A DNA stretch of 64,000 nt from positions 806,001 through 870,000 of the forward strand of contig JAPYXD010000386.1 in the NCBI GenBank assembly GCA_030998225.1, in the 5' to 3' direction. The notes beneath the pieces are model-generated. The model searched no databases, was not told where the DNA came from, and saw only the letters and a program-made list of their open reading frames with translations. The position numbers and the translations under genes were made by a program. Positions 22,360-32,769 of this stretch are shown here, piece after piece. This stretch comes from Diplolepis rosae (taxonomy: Eukaryota; Arthropoda; Insecta; Hymenoptera; Diplolepididae). The stretch's first letter is position 1. Every line of letters starts with the position of its first letter.

Positions 22360-23232
22360 GGGGGGAGCCTCATGTCGAGAACTGTTTTTTTAAAGACATT
22401 TTTCCAGAAAAATGAGATTGTTCAGGATCATTTGATGGCCAGTAAGATAAAGAAAATCTGTACAAAATTTCAAGTCGATCGATTCATTAGTTTTTAACTA
22501 CATTCCCCGGCGCGAAAAAATTAACGTTTTAAGAAAAACGCGTTTAAAGTTCAGAGTGATTTATAATCACCAAAGCTGAGTCCGCGATGCCAGGGCCGTA
22601 AAGTAAGCTTCTTTCTTTCAAGAAAGCATCCCACTGTGCTGCCTTCTCCTCTTTTCGAGCAGTTCTGGCGTTTTTTGACGCACTTCGTGATCGTCGACTT
22701 CCTTTCTTTACTCGATTCCGATCATATGTGTCTGCGAAATTTTTGCATTCGAGAACAATTAGCAGTTTCAAGTCGTTCATAACCCAAAGTACAAACTTTT
22801 ATCCGTCATTTAATATACATCCGGCCAAGAATGCAGCAATTTCAATGATTTTTGAACCGCACTTCAAATGCTTCGGAGCCAAACGCTGCACAGCTGCGTT
22901 GGAAGATTCGTTTGCGTTCTGGGTAAAGATATCCACGCGTCGTTCCAATAAATCATCTCGTGATAGATGTTGACAAATCGGCAAAATAATATTTTGTGCA
23001 TCTTCATGCAGTGATGCTGAATGATCAAAAGATAGATTTTTGGCTTATGCAGCGTTATATGCACGTTTACCCACTCTCGGAACCTTCGGAGCGTATCAGT
23101 TTGGTGACTACTTAGGGTCCTTCAGAACTTTATCTTGGGTTTAAAACTTTGGGGATACATTCTTGAGATAGTAAATGGATTTTCGAAGCAATAAAAATGT
23201 AAAAAAATTTAATTTCAAATGAGGCTTCCCTT
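22360..23232. mobile_element. TTAA-flanked element with GGGGGGAGCCTCAT terminus
   Basis: The left end GGGGGGAGCCTCATG follows TTAA at 22356-22359. The right end, read inward, is AAGGGAAGCCTCATTTG and precedes TTAA at 23233-23236. The 873-bp body has no recognisable transposase; a minus-strand frame at 22544-22780 is Lys/Arg/Ala-rich (RSRSASKNARTARKEEKAAQ), with no known domain. The end resembles GGGGGGAACCTGG of the element at 25489-26206, suggesting one superfamily. Confidence 0.75.
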
Positions 23233-23235
23233 TTA

Positions 23236-23337
23236 ATGAGATAATAAATAATGAAAATCATGAAAAGTAATTATTTGAACAATCTATTATTGTTTACAAC
23301 AAGCGTCACTTGCAATGAAGCTAAAAGAATGTGAGTA
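23236..23337 (+). repeat. Direct repeat flanking a TTAA element, right copy
   Basis: Partner of 22211-22312. The pair could come from a tandem duplication into which the element inserted, or from insertion into one repeat followed by rearrangement. Confidence 0.6.
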
Positions 23338-23863
23338 CACTCAAGATTCCCTATAACGAGAAGCTCGAGCATCGGAGGCCTCTCTGCATCGAGCGCGAGA
23401 GGGAATCCCTCCATATCCTACTTGTTGCTATGCGCTGTTATACGCATTATATGATGCGTGCAGTCGGTCTGTCAGTGATGCCATGTGAATAATTGTATGT
23501 ACATAGTAAAAAAACATATAAAAAAGATTTTTGCGAGTATTCAACGTGGAATTAACTTATTTGATGGTATGTACTCAAAATACTAAAAACATAATAATAT
23601 AATAATAAAAATATGTATGCTTGTCTGGTGTATTTTGGAATATTTTCTGAAAAAAAGAAAAGTCTTGGTGATAAATGTAATAAACAGTAATATAAATGTT
23701 AAAATGTTGCTGTTGGTTTTCATTTATAAAAAATGCGTTTCGAAACATAGTATTACACATGTAGTCTTGATCACAATAATAAACTGCGCAAAATTATACA
23801 TACTGATTAATTGTAATTTTATATAATTTCGTTATATTTTCGTGTTATAGGGGATCTCGAGTG
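23338..23863. mobile_element. Short TIR element with TA flanks
   Basis: CACTCAAGATTCCCTATAAC at 23338 is the inverse of gttataggggatctcgagtg ending at 23863, with two mismatches. Both ends are flanked by TA, the Tc1/mariner-type target. The 526-bp interior is AT-rich with no transposase. It is a MITE-sized passenger of a TA-targeting family. Confidence 0.65.
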
Positions 23864-24179
23864 TATTTCCCATATTTTCTATATTGATTGTATTGAATAT
23901 AATTTTTCATATAAGTAATTAGTGTTACCGGAAAATTTCGGTACTGTGCCTTTATCCTAATAGGCTATGAAATTATGGATTTATAGGCTCTTTTATTCAC
24001 CAGAAACCTGGTTCTGCACGTTTTGTATTGCTATACCTGGGTAATGGGTTTACCTGAATTAATTAAGCAGCTGTTTTGGTTAGCAAGGGATTTTCCTTTT
24101 TTACAAAAGTTTTGGGTCAGTTTCTTTTCCTGCTTTCTACTGCAAACCCCTGTCATTAATACTTAATATAGCTATGGCT

Positions 24180-24720
24180 GTAGAAATCGCACGTGAATTG
24201 CGTGAAAAAGTTTATGTAATTGATCACGTGGATCGGTAAATTATTGGCAATAAATTGCCATCAAATTTACAAGTGCTACGTTTTGTTTTTAAATCATCGT
24301 TAAGTGCGTCTTTATCTAAACGATAGTGCTGTTTTACCACAAGCTTTTGAGAAAAAACACATTTACCCGTGCGAGCTGATTAACAATTAATAAAAAAATT
24401 AGAGATTTATATTTAAAATATCAGCTTATTCACAAGCATGCTAATCGTTGGACAGAAGCACAACAAAAAAGAGAGAATGATTTTTAAAAAAATCTAAATG
24501 AATTGTTTGATATAGCATCGGTAAACGTTTTTACCAGAGCGGATATTCTTGAAGAAGATAAAAAATTTGTAGTACTTCAGACAGAAAGAGGACGTAAAGG
24601 ATATATGATTGGAGTCGATTAATTTTTGAAAGAAAAAGACGAAAAACGGGACTAGCGTATTGAAGAACAGGAAGGACAACGTAAACGAGCTGATGAAGAA
24701 CAAAAAGAAATGTGTAAGTC
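24180..24720 (+). pseudogene. Relic of a repeat-associated gene, part 1
   Basis: The plus strand has NLNELFDIASVNVFTRADIL, then EEDKKFVVLQTERGRKGYM, then IGVD, stop, LKEKDEKRD and EEQEGQRKRADEEQKEM. The block LFDIA ... EEDxxFxxxQxxxGRxGxMxGxD followed by a charged coil is one I recognise from uncharacterised repeat-borne proteins in arthropods; its function is unknown. At least four in-frame stops are present. A second part, at 27236-27960, lies beyond a mariner insertion, but I cannot prove the two belong to one gene. Confidence 0.5.
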
Positions 24721-24913
24721 ATATTTACTCATAATTTTGTAATATGATATGCTTCATTATATTGTTACCCAATAAACGCAGGCAATTATATTGATTTAAC
24801 GTTTTTCATAAACGTTTCTGAACGTTTCAAAACGTCGGCCTCTACGGAAATTCGACTCATTTCATATATTAAATGATCTTAGTTACTTTAATTTTTACTA
24901 GTTAATACTCAAT

Positions 24914-25047
24914 AAATTAATAGTATAACAAAAAATCAATAAAAAATCATGTATGAATTTGAAATAATTCGGCTAAAAACAAATTAATAGTATAACAAAG
25001 AATCAATAAAAAATCATGTATAAGTTTGAAATAATTCGGCTAAAAAC
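24914..25047 (+). repeat. 67-bp tandem duplication, two copies
   Basis: aaattaatagtataacaaaa through aattcggctaaaaac occurs at 24914-24980 and again at 24981-25047. The copies differ at about three positions (for example tgaattt against taagttt), so the duplication is recent. Confidence 0.85.
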
Positions 25048-25460
25048 TAAGCAAAATTATTCTGAAAAATACCAAGAACTTTTTATATTTAGCTGATATT
25101 TTGAAACGTATTATTCTAAAAATAATGATAATTGTTTTTAACCCTAAACTAATAACATGTTTTTTTTTGTACCGCTAGCGATAATGTGGAGTGTTGCGAC
25201 ACCCCACGCCTTTCTCATAGGCTCAGTGCTTTCTATTAACAATAAATTGAAGTCGAAGTGAATTATTGTTAGAAGCAGGGGCCCAAATAAAATTCATGAA
25301 GGCTAAAGTACGCCGAAGAAATTCGAGAAAAATCTGGGAAAATTAAGGACAACATTTTTTCGTGCATGGGTATGGGAAATTACTTCCATGCTTAACTGAA
25401 ACAGAAAATGTTGATCGTTTGCCGACAATTGTCACTGCAACTTTTATTATTTTCAGAACA

Positions 25461-27165
25461 ATGGATAAAAAAGAGTTTCGAGTTTTAAGGGGGGAACCTG
25501 GTTTAGAACGCCGAAAATTGCATGATATTCGGCACAGCTTTTTAGGCTGCCTAACTTATGAAATGTTTCAAGTATTGTTGAAGTAGGTCATAGATACACA
25601 AATCTTGCAGAAACAATTTATTTTTATTTTATTCGATAATGTTTAACAATAAAAATTCGTATTTGTTTGGGGCACTACTCGCTTGAAGATTCTCTACTGC
25701 GTACATGATAGCGATCGTCCTTTTTATCATAAACATTAAAACAAACATTAAAATCTTCTATTTAAACCTAAGAAATTTATTGAAATGTTAAAATTTGCAA
25801 ATTTTATGAGTGTTTCAAAAAAAAATTCGCGTTTTACTGACAAAATTTTGAGATAATTAACAAAAAATAGATATTAAAAAAAAAATTGTTATGTGATTTT
25901 TTAGGTTCTCATAGAAGCTTACACTTTCAGCTCTAAAAAGAGCTATCACTTATAAAAATGCGGCAATTACAACATTCTTAATCGTGTACGCAGTGCAGGA
26001 AAACGCTGTTTCGACAAAATCGCGTTCAAAGTTTTTTCCAAAAGTTATCTGTCTCCTCAGCGCACGGTCTCTCAGAGGCCATATCTGCGAAACGATTTGG
26101 AATTTGACTCTGAAATTTTGGAGACATATTTCTCAATATATTTCTAATCGAGAGCGATGACTTTCAAAAGATTGATTTTTTTTACCCTCTAAACCAGGTT
26201 CCCCCCTAAATCAAACATTGCTTTTTAATGGGCAAAAATACTGTTAAAGCAAAGCAGTGGCTTAGTAAGCGTTATGGGGACTCTGCACCAGGGAAATTAA
26301 CAATCATCGACTGGTATGCCGAATTTAAACGCGGCCGTACAAACACCCATGACGTTGAACGCTCTGGTCGACCAAACTCTGCAGTTTTTTCAGAAAATAT
26401 AATAAAAGTCTACAAAACAGTTTTGGGCCCATTATAAATTAAAGTTGCGTGAGATAGCTGACACGTTAAAGATATCAGAAGGTAGTGTGTTTTACAATTT
26501 TGTACAAATTTTTGGGAATGCGTAATTTGTTTTCGAAGTGGGTGCCGCATTTACTCACACTGGACCAAAAACAACAACGCATCAAGGATTCAGAGCGCTG
26601 TTGAGAGCTGTTCAAGCGAGGTAAAAATATCGTCAGCTGAGTGGACAGCAGCTGGTGAAAGCCGTCCAAAGCGACCAAATCTCAACAGTTGGCTGGCAAG
26701 GTTATGGCATCAGTATTTTGGGACGCGCATTGTATTTTGTTTATCGACTATCTTGAAAAAGGTAAAACTATTAACAGCGACTATTACATTGCATTATTGG
26801 ATCGATTAAGCGCAGAAATCAGGAAAAACGGCCTCACATGCAAAGGAAAAAAGTTCTGTTCCACCAAGACAATGCACCATGCCACAACTCCATGAAAACG
26901 ATGGTCAAATTGAATAAATTGAGCTTCGAATTGCTTCCTCATCCATGATATTCTCCAGATCCGGCCGTCGGCGACTACTGGCTCTTTGCTGACCTGAAAA
27001 AAGTGTTCCAAGGAAAGAGATTTGGCCCCAAGGAAAAAGTGATTGCCAAAACTGAGGCCTATTTTGAGAGCAGAGACGAATCATTCTATATAAAAGGCAT
27101 CGAAAAGTTAGAGAAGCGTTGGAATGAATGTATCACGCTTGAAGGAAACTTTGTTAATGAATAAA
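25461..27165 (+). pseudogene. Mariner transposase, split by a TTAA element
   Basis: The frame opens MDKKEFRVL at 25461 and stops at an insertion (25489-26206). It resumes at 26211 as IKHC..., then MGKNTVKAKQWLSKRYGDSA and IIDWYAEFKRGRTNTHDVER (N-terminal helix-turn-helix). Later come WTAAGESRPKRP..., VMASVFWDAHCILFIDYLEK and FHQDNAPCHNS (second catalytic Asp), then SGDYWLF-like sequence for the third. The C-terminus YIKGIEKLEKRWNECITLEG ends near 27160. This is a standard mariner, normally DD34D and about 345 residues. Several frameshifts and stops inactivate it. A second, minus-strand copy lies at 51760-53820. Confidence 0.85.
25489..26206. mobile_element. TTAA-targeting element inserted in the mariner N-terminus
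   Basis: The ends are GGGGGGAACCTGGTTTAGA (25489) and, read inward from the right, GGGGGGAACCTGGTTTAGA (to 26206), a 19-bp perfect inverted repeat. The left flank is TTAA (25485-25488) and the right flank is TAAA, read as TTAA with one change. Removing the 718-bp body plus one flank joins MDKKEFRVL to IKHC of the mariner frame. The second mariner copy (RC of about 53765-53790) keeps an uninterrupted VLIKQCFL here, confirming the insertion. No transposase is encoded. Confidence 0.9.
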
Positions 27166-27235
27166 ATCGAATTTCTCGAAAAAACTGTGTTTTTCTTAGT
27201 TAGACCGGAAACTTATTGAGTGATGTGTTGAAATA

Positions 27236-27960
27236 AGGAACGAGAAATTTTGGATTTTCTAATAGATAATCTGGAAGAGGATGAATATCGTGAGGACAAG
27301 AAGGAGATCTTTGAATTGGCAGTGCTTTTTTTTAGGCAGTATCCCAAAGCATGTAGAATTCCTTCGTTATCCAGGTGCAATGCACCAAGCAAGATGGATG
27401 GCAAAAGCTATTCATCGTATAAAAATATATCTGTTTTAATATGCTTGCTGTCTTCTACAGGGGAAACTACTCGCATAGAACTTTGCATTTTTCTTGTAGT
27501 GATATACATCAAATTATGGTTCAACGCATTTTGAGCAGAAAAATCACTGGTCCAGAATCTCCAATTAATCAAAGATTTACATCTCTACGTAAAAGAAGAT
27601 AAAGATACTGTAGACACACTTTCAAAGAAAATGAAAAATCATTCATGGTATTTAACACCTAAAGCAGCGGCATTAGTTTTTTTCGGCAAAGACGTACCAA
27701 CAGAGAAACAAAATTTAATGCGAAAAGCTTTGGAATAGAGAGATAGGTATCCTGAAAACCTAAAGCACCTGCCGGATACATCTATTGATAAGATTCGCAT
27801 AAAGGACATCGATTATTTCATCCAAAAAATCGCTAAATTTCTTTTCTTAGTTTCAAATCAAAACAACCTTTTTTGAGAAAGATGCATCATTATAGGAGAA
27901 TGACTTGGAATATCAGAAGAATGCGACTGCCATTATGAATTTAAAAGTTGTCAACGACGT
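27236..27960 (+). pseudogene. Relic of a repeat-associated gene, part 2
   Basis: The plus-strand frames read EILDFLIDNLEEDEYREDKK, EIFELAVLFFRQYPKACRIP, then frame-shifted GAMHQARWMAKAIHRIKIYL, and later DTVDTLSKKMKNHSWYLTPK and AAALVFFGKDVPTEKQNLM. The block PGAMHxARWMAKAI and the HxWYLxPxxxAxxFF block are ones I recognise from large uncharacterised repeat-encoded proteins of arthropods. Role unknown; frameshifts and stops throughout. Confidence 0.55.
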
Positions 27961-28945
27961 GGCAGGATAAGTTGTCACGTTGATGTCTGGTTAAAAATTC
28001 CCTTATTACTAGAGATGAAAGTCAGACAGAGTTTTTACTACAAGTAGTAAAAAGAGTATCTGAAGCAATTCTCTATTTGTACAATAATAAGTTTACCCTA
28101 ACTCGCGAAATAATGTAATTTCTTATATATTTTGGTTCCTATAATAAAATTCGCGTTTTCATTGAAAACAAAAGTTTTATTTACTGACCCACTACTCTCA
28201 ACCACTCCTAATTATTCTATTATTTTTCTCCACCTCTACTTTAAGATAGACTTTTTATATTAAATATTTTTCAAAATACTTCAATCAGAAAGAAAGAAGG
28301 ATGAAATATTATGTAAACAATCATTCTGGTTATTTTTAAGTGAAGTACACGAGAATTATACTTCCTCTCAATCTTTCTCCTCAGAACACGCACACATCCA
28401 AATATCATTTAGTTTGTCATTCAAATCAGCGCCATCTGTTAAAGAATGACGGTGGATTGTTTTTATTGGTCTGGTACTGACACAAATAACATTTGCAGGT
28501 TATGTAATTATCATTTTTGGCGCCCAGTTAGGCACATTGCATTCTGAAATTGGTACTAATAGAATAGATTTATTCTCATATGAAAATAACAAAAAATAGT
28601 ATCTGTTGCGTGGACGGGATAGGTAATTCCCGCATGAATGTGAAGCCAGCACAAGGTGCAGGAGCCTACGATGCCGAGGCGATGGATTGCTGATGTCGAG
28701 TCGACGGGTATGCGAATACGAGCCGAAGGCGAGTTGAGCGACTTCGCGTCCTTACAACACAATATACTATTATTCCACTTTTGATGAGTTGTAAATATAC
28801 TGTTACAACGTCACTAAGAAAATTATTATATTTTATATTATAATAAAGCTATGCGGCCGGCAAGGTCTATAAACTTCAACAGCATTTTCTGCATTGTTCT
28901 TGTTTTACACATCGTAACGTTTATAGAAGTCACACTTTCTTTGTC
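27961..28945. other. No gene recognised
   Basis: Mostly AT-rich. A GC-richer segment at 28600-28760 (cgggtatgcgaatacgagcc, gaaggcgagttgagcgactt) looks like a fragment of an interspersed repeat; no partner is seen in this window. Confidence 0.4.
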
Positions 28946-28949
28946 TTAA

Positions 28950-30783
28950 CCCTTTGAAGGGCTGCGTATCATATATGATACAACAAATTTTTTAAAGTTT
29001 TTTATCCATACCGCGACCGTTTTCAGCTCAATCGCTCTCGAATAAACTTCTACGACATCATTAGTACTTAGACTTCGTCATGCTTTGATTGGAAATTTGA
29101 TAATTTATTTATTTAATTATTTATAAACAATCAAAGACGGAAAATTTTTAATTTATTCGAATAAATTCGGCCTTGGACAGAGTTTTTAAGATAATCTTAT
29201 GAAAATTTGTATAAAAGGGTTTTAGAAGTCTCTGATCACGAATCTGGTATCAGAATTTGAAAAACCAAAATTGCTCTTTCAATATGGCGGTTACTTTAGG
29301 TTAGACTTGGTGTTATCTGATTAATTCACTCGGTAAAAGGTATAAGGGGATTTGCGGGCTTGCTACAACACAAATATGAACTCAGAATTTCGATATTAAA
29401 AATTGCGGACCCAATATGGTGACTATTTTAGGTTAGAATTGCAAATTTCCATGTAATTCACTAGGAATAAAGGTGTAAGGGTGTTTTCAGGATCGTTGAT
29501 TACGGATCCAGTATCAAATTTTTCAAATTCAAGAAAGTGGACCCTAAATGCCGGCTTCATTAGATTTTTCGGGTCACCGATCATACACCTGAGTTCCGAC
29601 TTCAGACATTCATAATTTTCTGAACGCTTTACACGTGATTCGTGTTTGAAAAACTGATAGAGAATAATCTATAAGATGCTATTTTGGACTCACCATCGTG
29701 AGGTCCGAAATCTTGATTTCAGAATCATAAATAGTGACTCTGGTAAATTTATCTAAGAAAGTATTCGATCTCTTACAGTGTCTGATTGTGAGTACTATTA
29801 TTACTTATTTTTATCCGAGAAGATGGATCTTGTCCTGATACTTTTTTATTTGAAGGAAGTATTCAACAAATGGTTTCCGTGAATATTTTATTCATATGAA
29901 GAAGAGTTTTGAGATCATTTGGTATATAGTCTTTTCTGAATATTAGAAATATTGAATAAAAAAAATTGTTTTAAGTAAAAAAAATATTTAAAAAATGAAA
30001 CAAGTTTTTGTGGAATCAGCAATCTTTGATCCGATTCAATCTATGAGAGTATGATCTTCGATATCAAATTCGCTATCTCAATTCCGAAAGGATTGAATTA
30101 ATATTATAAACTGTTATAAAATTAATATGAATGTCAGTATTTTGAGTCCATTTTATGTATCCCCCTTATTTGCATTCGATTCCGCCATTTTTGAAATTTT
30201 GTAAACCTGACTTCAGATTCGTCATCAGCATCCCCAAAAACCCATGTATACAAATTATAATGTTTATACGCTAATTCTTAAAAAAAATTTCCACCATATT
30301 GGATCCGCCATTTTGAATTTTGAAAACCTGACTTCAGATTTGTAATCAGCGACGACAAAAACCCATATATACAAATTATAACGTTTATACGCTAATTTTT
30401 TAAAATTTTGTCCGCCATATGGAATGTGCCATTTTTAATTTTGAAAACCTGACTTCAGACTCGTAATTAGCGACCCCAAAAACCCATATATACAGATTAT
30501 AACGTTTATACGCTAATTTTTTAAAATTTTCTCCGCCATATTGAATCCGCTATTTTCAATTTTGAAAATTTGACTTAGGATTCGTAATCAGCGACCCAAA
30601 AACCCATATATACAAATTATAACGTTTATATGCTAATTTCTTTAAATTTTGTCCGCCATATTGAATCTGCCATTGTGAATTTTGAAAATCTGACTTAGGA
30701 TTCGTAATCAGCGACCCCAAAAACCCTTATAGACACTTTTATGTCTGGAGTAGGTGCAGCAGAAAAATGTGCCCCTGAAAGGG
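28950..30783. mobile_element. Large non-autonomous piggyBac-like element carrying a satellite
   Basis: TTAA (28946-28949) is followed by CCCTTTGAAGGGCTGCG. The right end GCCCCTGAAAGGG is followed by TTAA (30784-30787). The terminal 17 bp including TTAA match inverted at 15 of 17. A perfect palindrome, gtatcatatatgatac (28967-28982), sits just inside the left end, the same layout as in 8557-9224. The 1.83-kb interior is a degenerate tandem array that becomes regular near the right end. No transposase. Confidence 0.8.
30190..30730 (+). repeat. 120-bp tandem array, about 4.5 units
   Basis: cagattcgtaatcagcgacc recurs at a spacing of 120 bp (about 30212, 30331, 30451, 30571 and 30691). Each is followed by aaaacccatatatacaaatt, ataacgtttatacgctaatt and gtccgccatattgaatccgc. 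Unit identity is roughly 85-95%. More diverged units with the same themes (aatatggcggttactttagg) extend left to about 29230. The array lies inside the piggyBac-like element. Confidence 0.9.
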
Positions 30784-30970
30784 TTAAGGTAGTATATTTA
30801 TGCACGATATCATTTTCGTGGCAATTTTCCCAGAGTAGACGTAAGTTTACCTTGTTGACTGAATAGTTCTTACTTTTTTTTTGAAAAACTGATAAGCAAT
30901 AAAAGAAATTCAAACAGATGCAATCGGGGCTGCTCACTAGAGGATGGAAAGGAGGGGAGGCCAAGATAGG

Positions 30971-31259
30971 TGTACTAAATAATTGCGCGTATTCGCACTA
31001 AAACTCTTTATTTGCACTTACAATGATCCGACGAACAACACGGGGAATCCAACACTCCGTTCAACAATAAATCTCGAACGAACCATTTCCGGTCGTCCGC
31101 CAATCCACTCTTTCGGCACGAGGTACTCCTCTCAACAACACGGGCCAGCAAAATAGTAACCGGCGACGGCACGCGACCACAGGGCATGCCGGGCCGGGTT
31201 CCTCCGAATTCCGGTCGCAGGGCTGTGTCCTCAAGGGGCACTGGTGTAACTCCGTTACA
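30971..31259 (-). mobile_element. 3' LTR of the large Gypsy element (289 bp)
   Basis: On the minus strand it begins TGTAACGGAGTTACACCAGT and ends TTAGTACA (TG...CA), with AATAAA about 40 bp before the end. A polypurine tract GGAGGGAAGGAGG lies immediately upstream in element orientation (31260-31273), as expected for plus-strand priming. It is related to the LTR at 16692-16980. Confidence 0.8.
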
Positions 31260-31600
31260 ACCTCCTTCCCTCCAACCGGGATGTGGTTTATTCCCTTGTT
31301 TCGTTTCTTATTTTTGTATCTCTTTTTCGAATTCTAGCCAGATTGGGTCCGTTTCGATGTCTAGTGTAATGTATGTGTCTTCTCTATTCTGGTTGTTTTT
31401 ATTCATTGGGCTTGTTTCCTTTTCACGCTAATTTCTATGATTTTCTTGAATTTTTTACTTATCCGCAACCGTTATCTCTCTGTAACACTATTCACACTTC
31501 AGTTTTGGTTTCTGCTCCATAATCTGTCGACATAGTTATTTCTGTTGTGTTTTGTATTGGTTTTTTGTTAACCTATTATTCTATGTGTGTTTCTACTTGT

Positions 31601-31834
31601 TTATTTAGTTTTTTCTATATATTTTTTAATGTCTTTTATGTTCCAATTGCCAAGTGACTTACCTGTTTTGTTTTTTATTTTGTAAATTGTTAGTGAGATT
31701 TTTGTTTTGATGAAAAATGGACCTTCAAAGTTTTTATTTAATTTTTTCGCTATATTATCTGCTTTATTTGATAAGGTCTCTTCGCTTCTTAGTATTTGTT
31801 CCCCGATTTCATATCTAATTGGTCTACGCCTCAA
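31601..31834 (-). CDS. Gypsy integrase C-terminal domain (fragment)
   Basis: The 77 residues include RPIRYEIGEQILRSEETLSN, KLNKNFEGPFFIKTKISLTI and KIKNKTGKSLGNWNIKDIKK. This is the SH3-like DNA-binding end of Gypsy integrases, with the Gly-Pro-Phe/Tyr (GPF) block visible as EGPFFI. It follows the catalytic core after a short stretch in another frame, so the integrase ORF is frameshifted between about 31835 and 31904. Confidence 0.7.
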   Translation of the reverse strand: MRRRPIRYEIGEQILRSEETLSNKADNIAKKLNKNFEGPFFIKTKISLTIYKIKNKTGKSLGNWNIKDIKKYIEKTK

Positions 31835-31903
31835 GTTATAGTATTTTGCTTGTCTTTCGCTAGCTACTATTAAATTTTTTTGTACATCGTCTTTTATTAT
31901 TTT

Positions 31904-32395
31904 TTATCTATTTAGTCTTTCTACCCATTTACCTATTTCCTGTGATTCTATTTCCTCTGCGTTTATTAAATCTTTGTTTAATGTCTGTATTGGTTCTGAT
32001 TCCCTTCCGAAGTTTAAGAATGCTCGTTTGAAACCTGTTGACGTATGTTTACTTGTATTTAGCGCGAACTGTACGTCGTCCAAATTTTCATCCCATTCTC
32101 TATGGTCTTTTTCAAGGTACGCTTTGATCGCTATCTTTATTGATCTGTTACATCTTTCTGTTGGGTTTAATTGTGGGTGGTATCGTGGCGTTTTCGAATG
32201 TCGTATTCCGAAGTTTTGCGTTAATTTTACCATGATTCTGTTAACGAATTCTTTACCGTTGTCTGTAAACGAAATTCTTGGTCTTCCCCATTTCGATATG
32301 ATTATTTTGTGGAATTCCTTTTCTATTGTTGCTGCTGCTCTGTTTTTTACTGGAATTATTTCCACCCATTTGGTGAACATGTCTACGCAAACAAG
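31904..32395 (-). CDS. Gypsy integrase catalytic core, C-terminal part
   Basis: From the junction the frame reads YILVCVDMFTKWVEIIPVKN, then GRPRISFTDNGKEFVNRIM (second catalytic Asp at TDNG), then HPQLNPTERCNRSIKIAI (catalytic Glu at PTE), and on through FALNTSKHTSTGFKRAFLNF. Two residues of the DDE triad are present. The first Asp (VVADIIG) is 3.9 kb away at about 36300, on the other side of the R1-clade insertion. The frame is otherwise open. Confidence 0.85.
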   Translation of the reverse strand, partial: LVCVDMFTKWVEIIPVKNRAAATIEKEFHKIIISKWGRPRISFTDNGKEFVNRIMVKLTQNFGIRHSKTPRYHPQLNPTERCNRSIKIAIKAYLEKDHREWDENLDDVQFALNTSKHTSTGFKRAFLNFGRESEPIQTLNKDLINAEEIESQEIGKWVERLNR

Positions 32396-32769
32396 TATGT
32401 ATATATATATATTTTTTTTTTGGGTGAGGAGGAAAAATGGCGAAATCTTTTATACATGTTGTATAGGACTCTCCTAGGACGGGTCTAGGCATACCTGTTG
32501 AAACCAAAAAAAACCCTCTCTCGAACCAATACACCGCCCGCGGAACCGCCTTTCGACTTTAAACGGCCACACGCCCGTTGGGTAGACTGACTAGCCGCGC
32601 CGGCCAGGGGAGGAATAAAGCGATCCCTCCTCTCAACGACGCGGACAGCCAAGTCCGCCGAAGACGCAAGACCGCGGGTGCAGGCCCCGATGCGATTCTA
32701 CTGGCCCCCGTTGTTGCTGCGCTCTGCACGCCCATCGAGCTCCCTCGTCTTCATCACCAGGGTGACGAA

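Noticed and set aside
31974..32477. 167-codon plus-strand frame
   Set aside because: Antisense to the Gypsy integrase core, which has the TDNG and PTE catalytic blocks on the minus strand.
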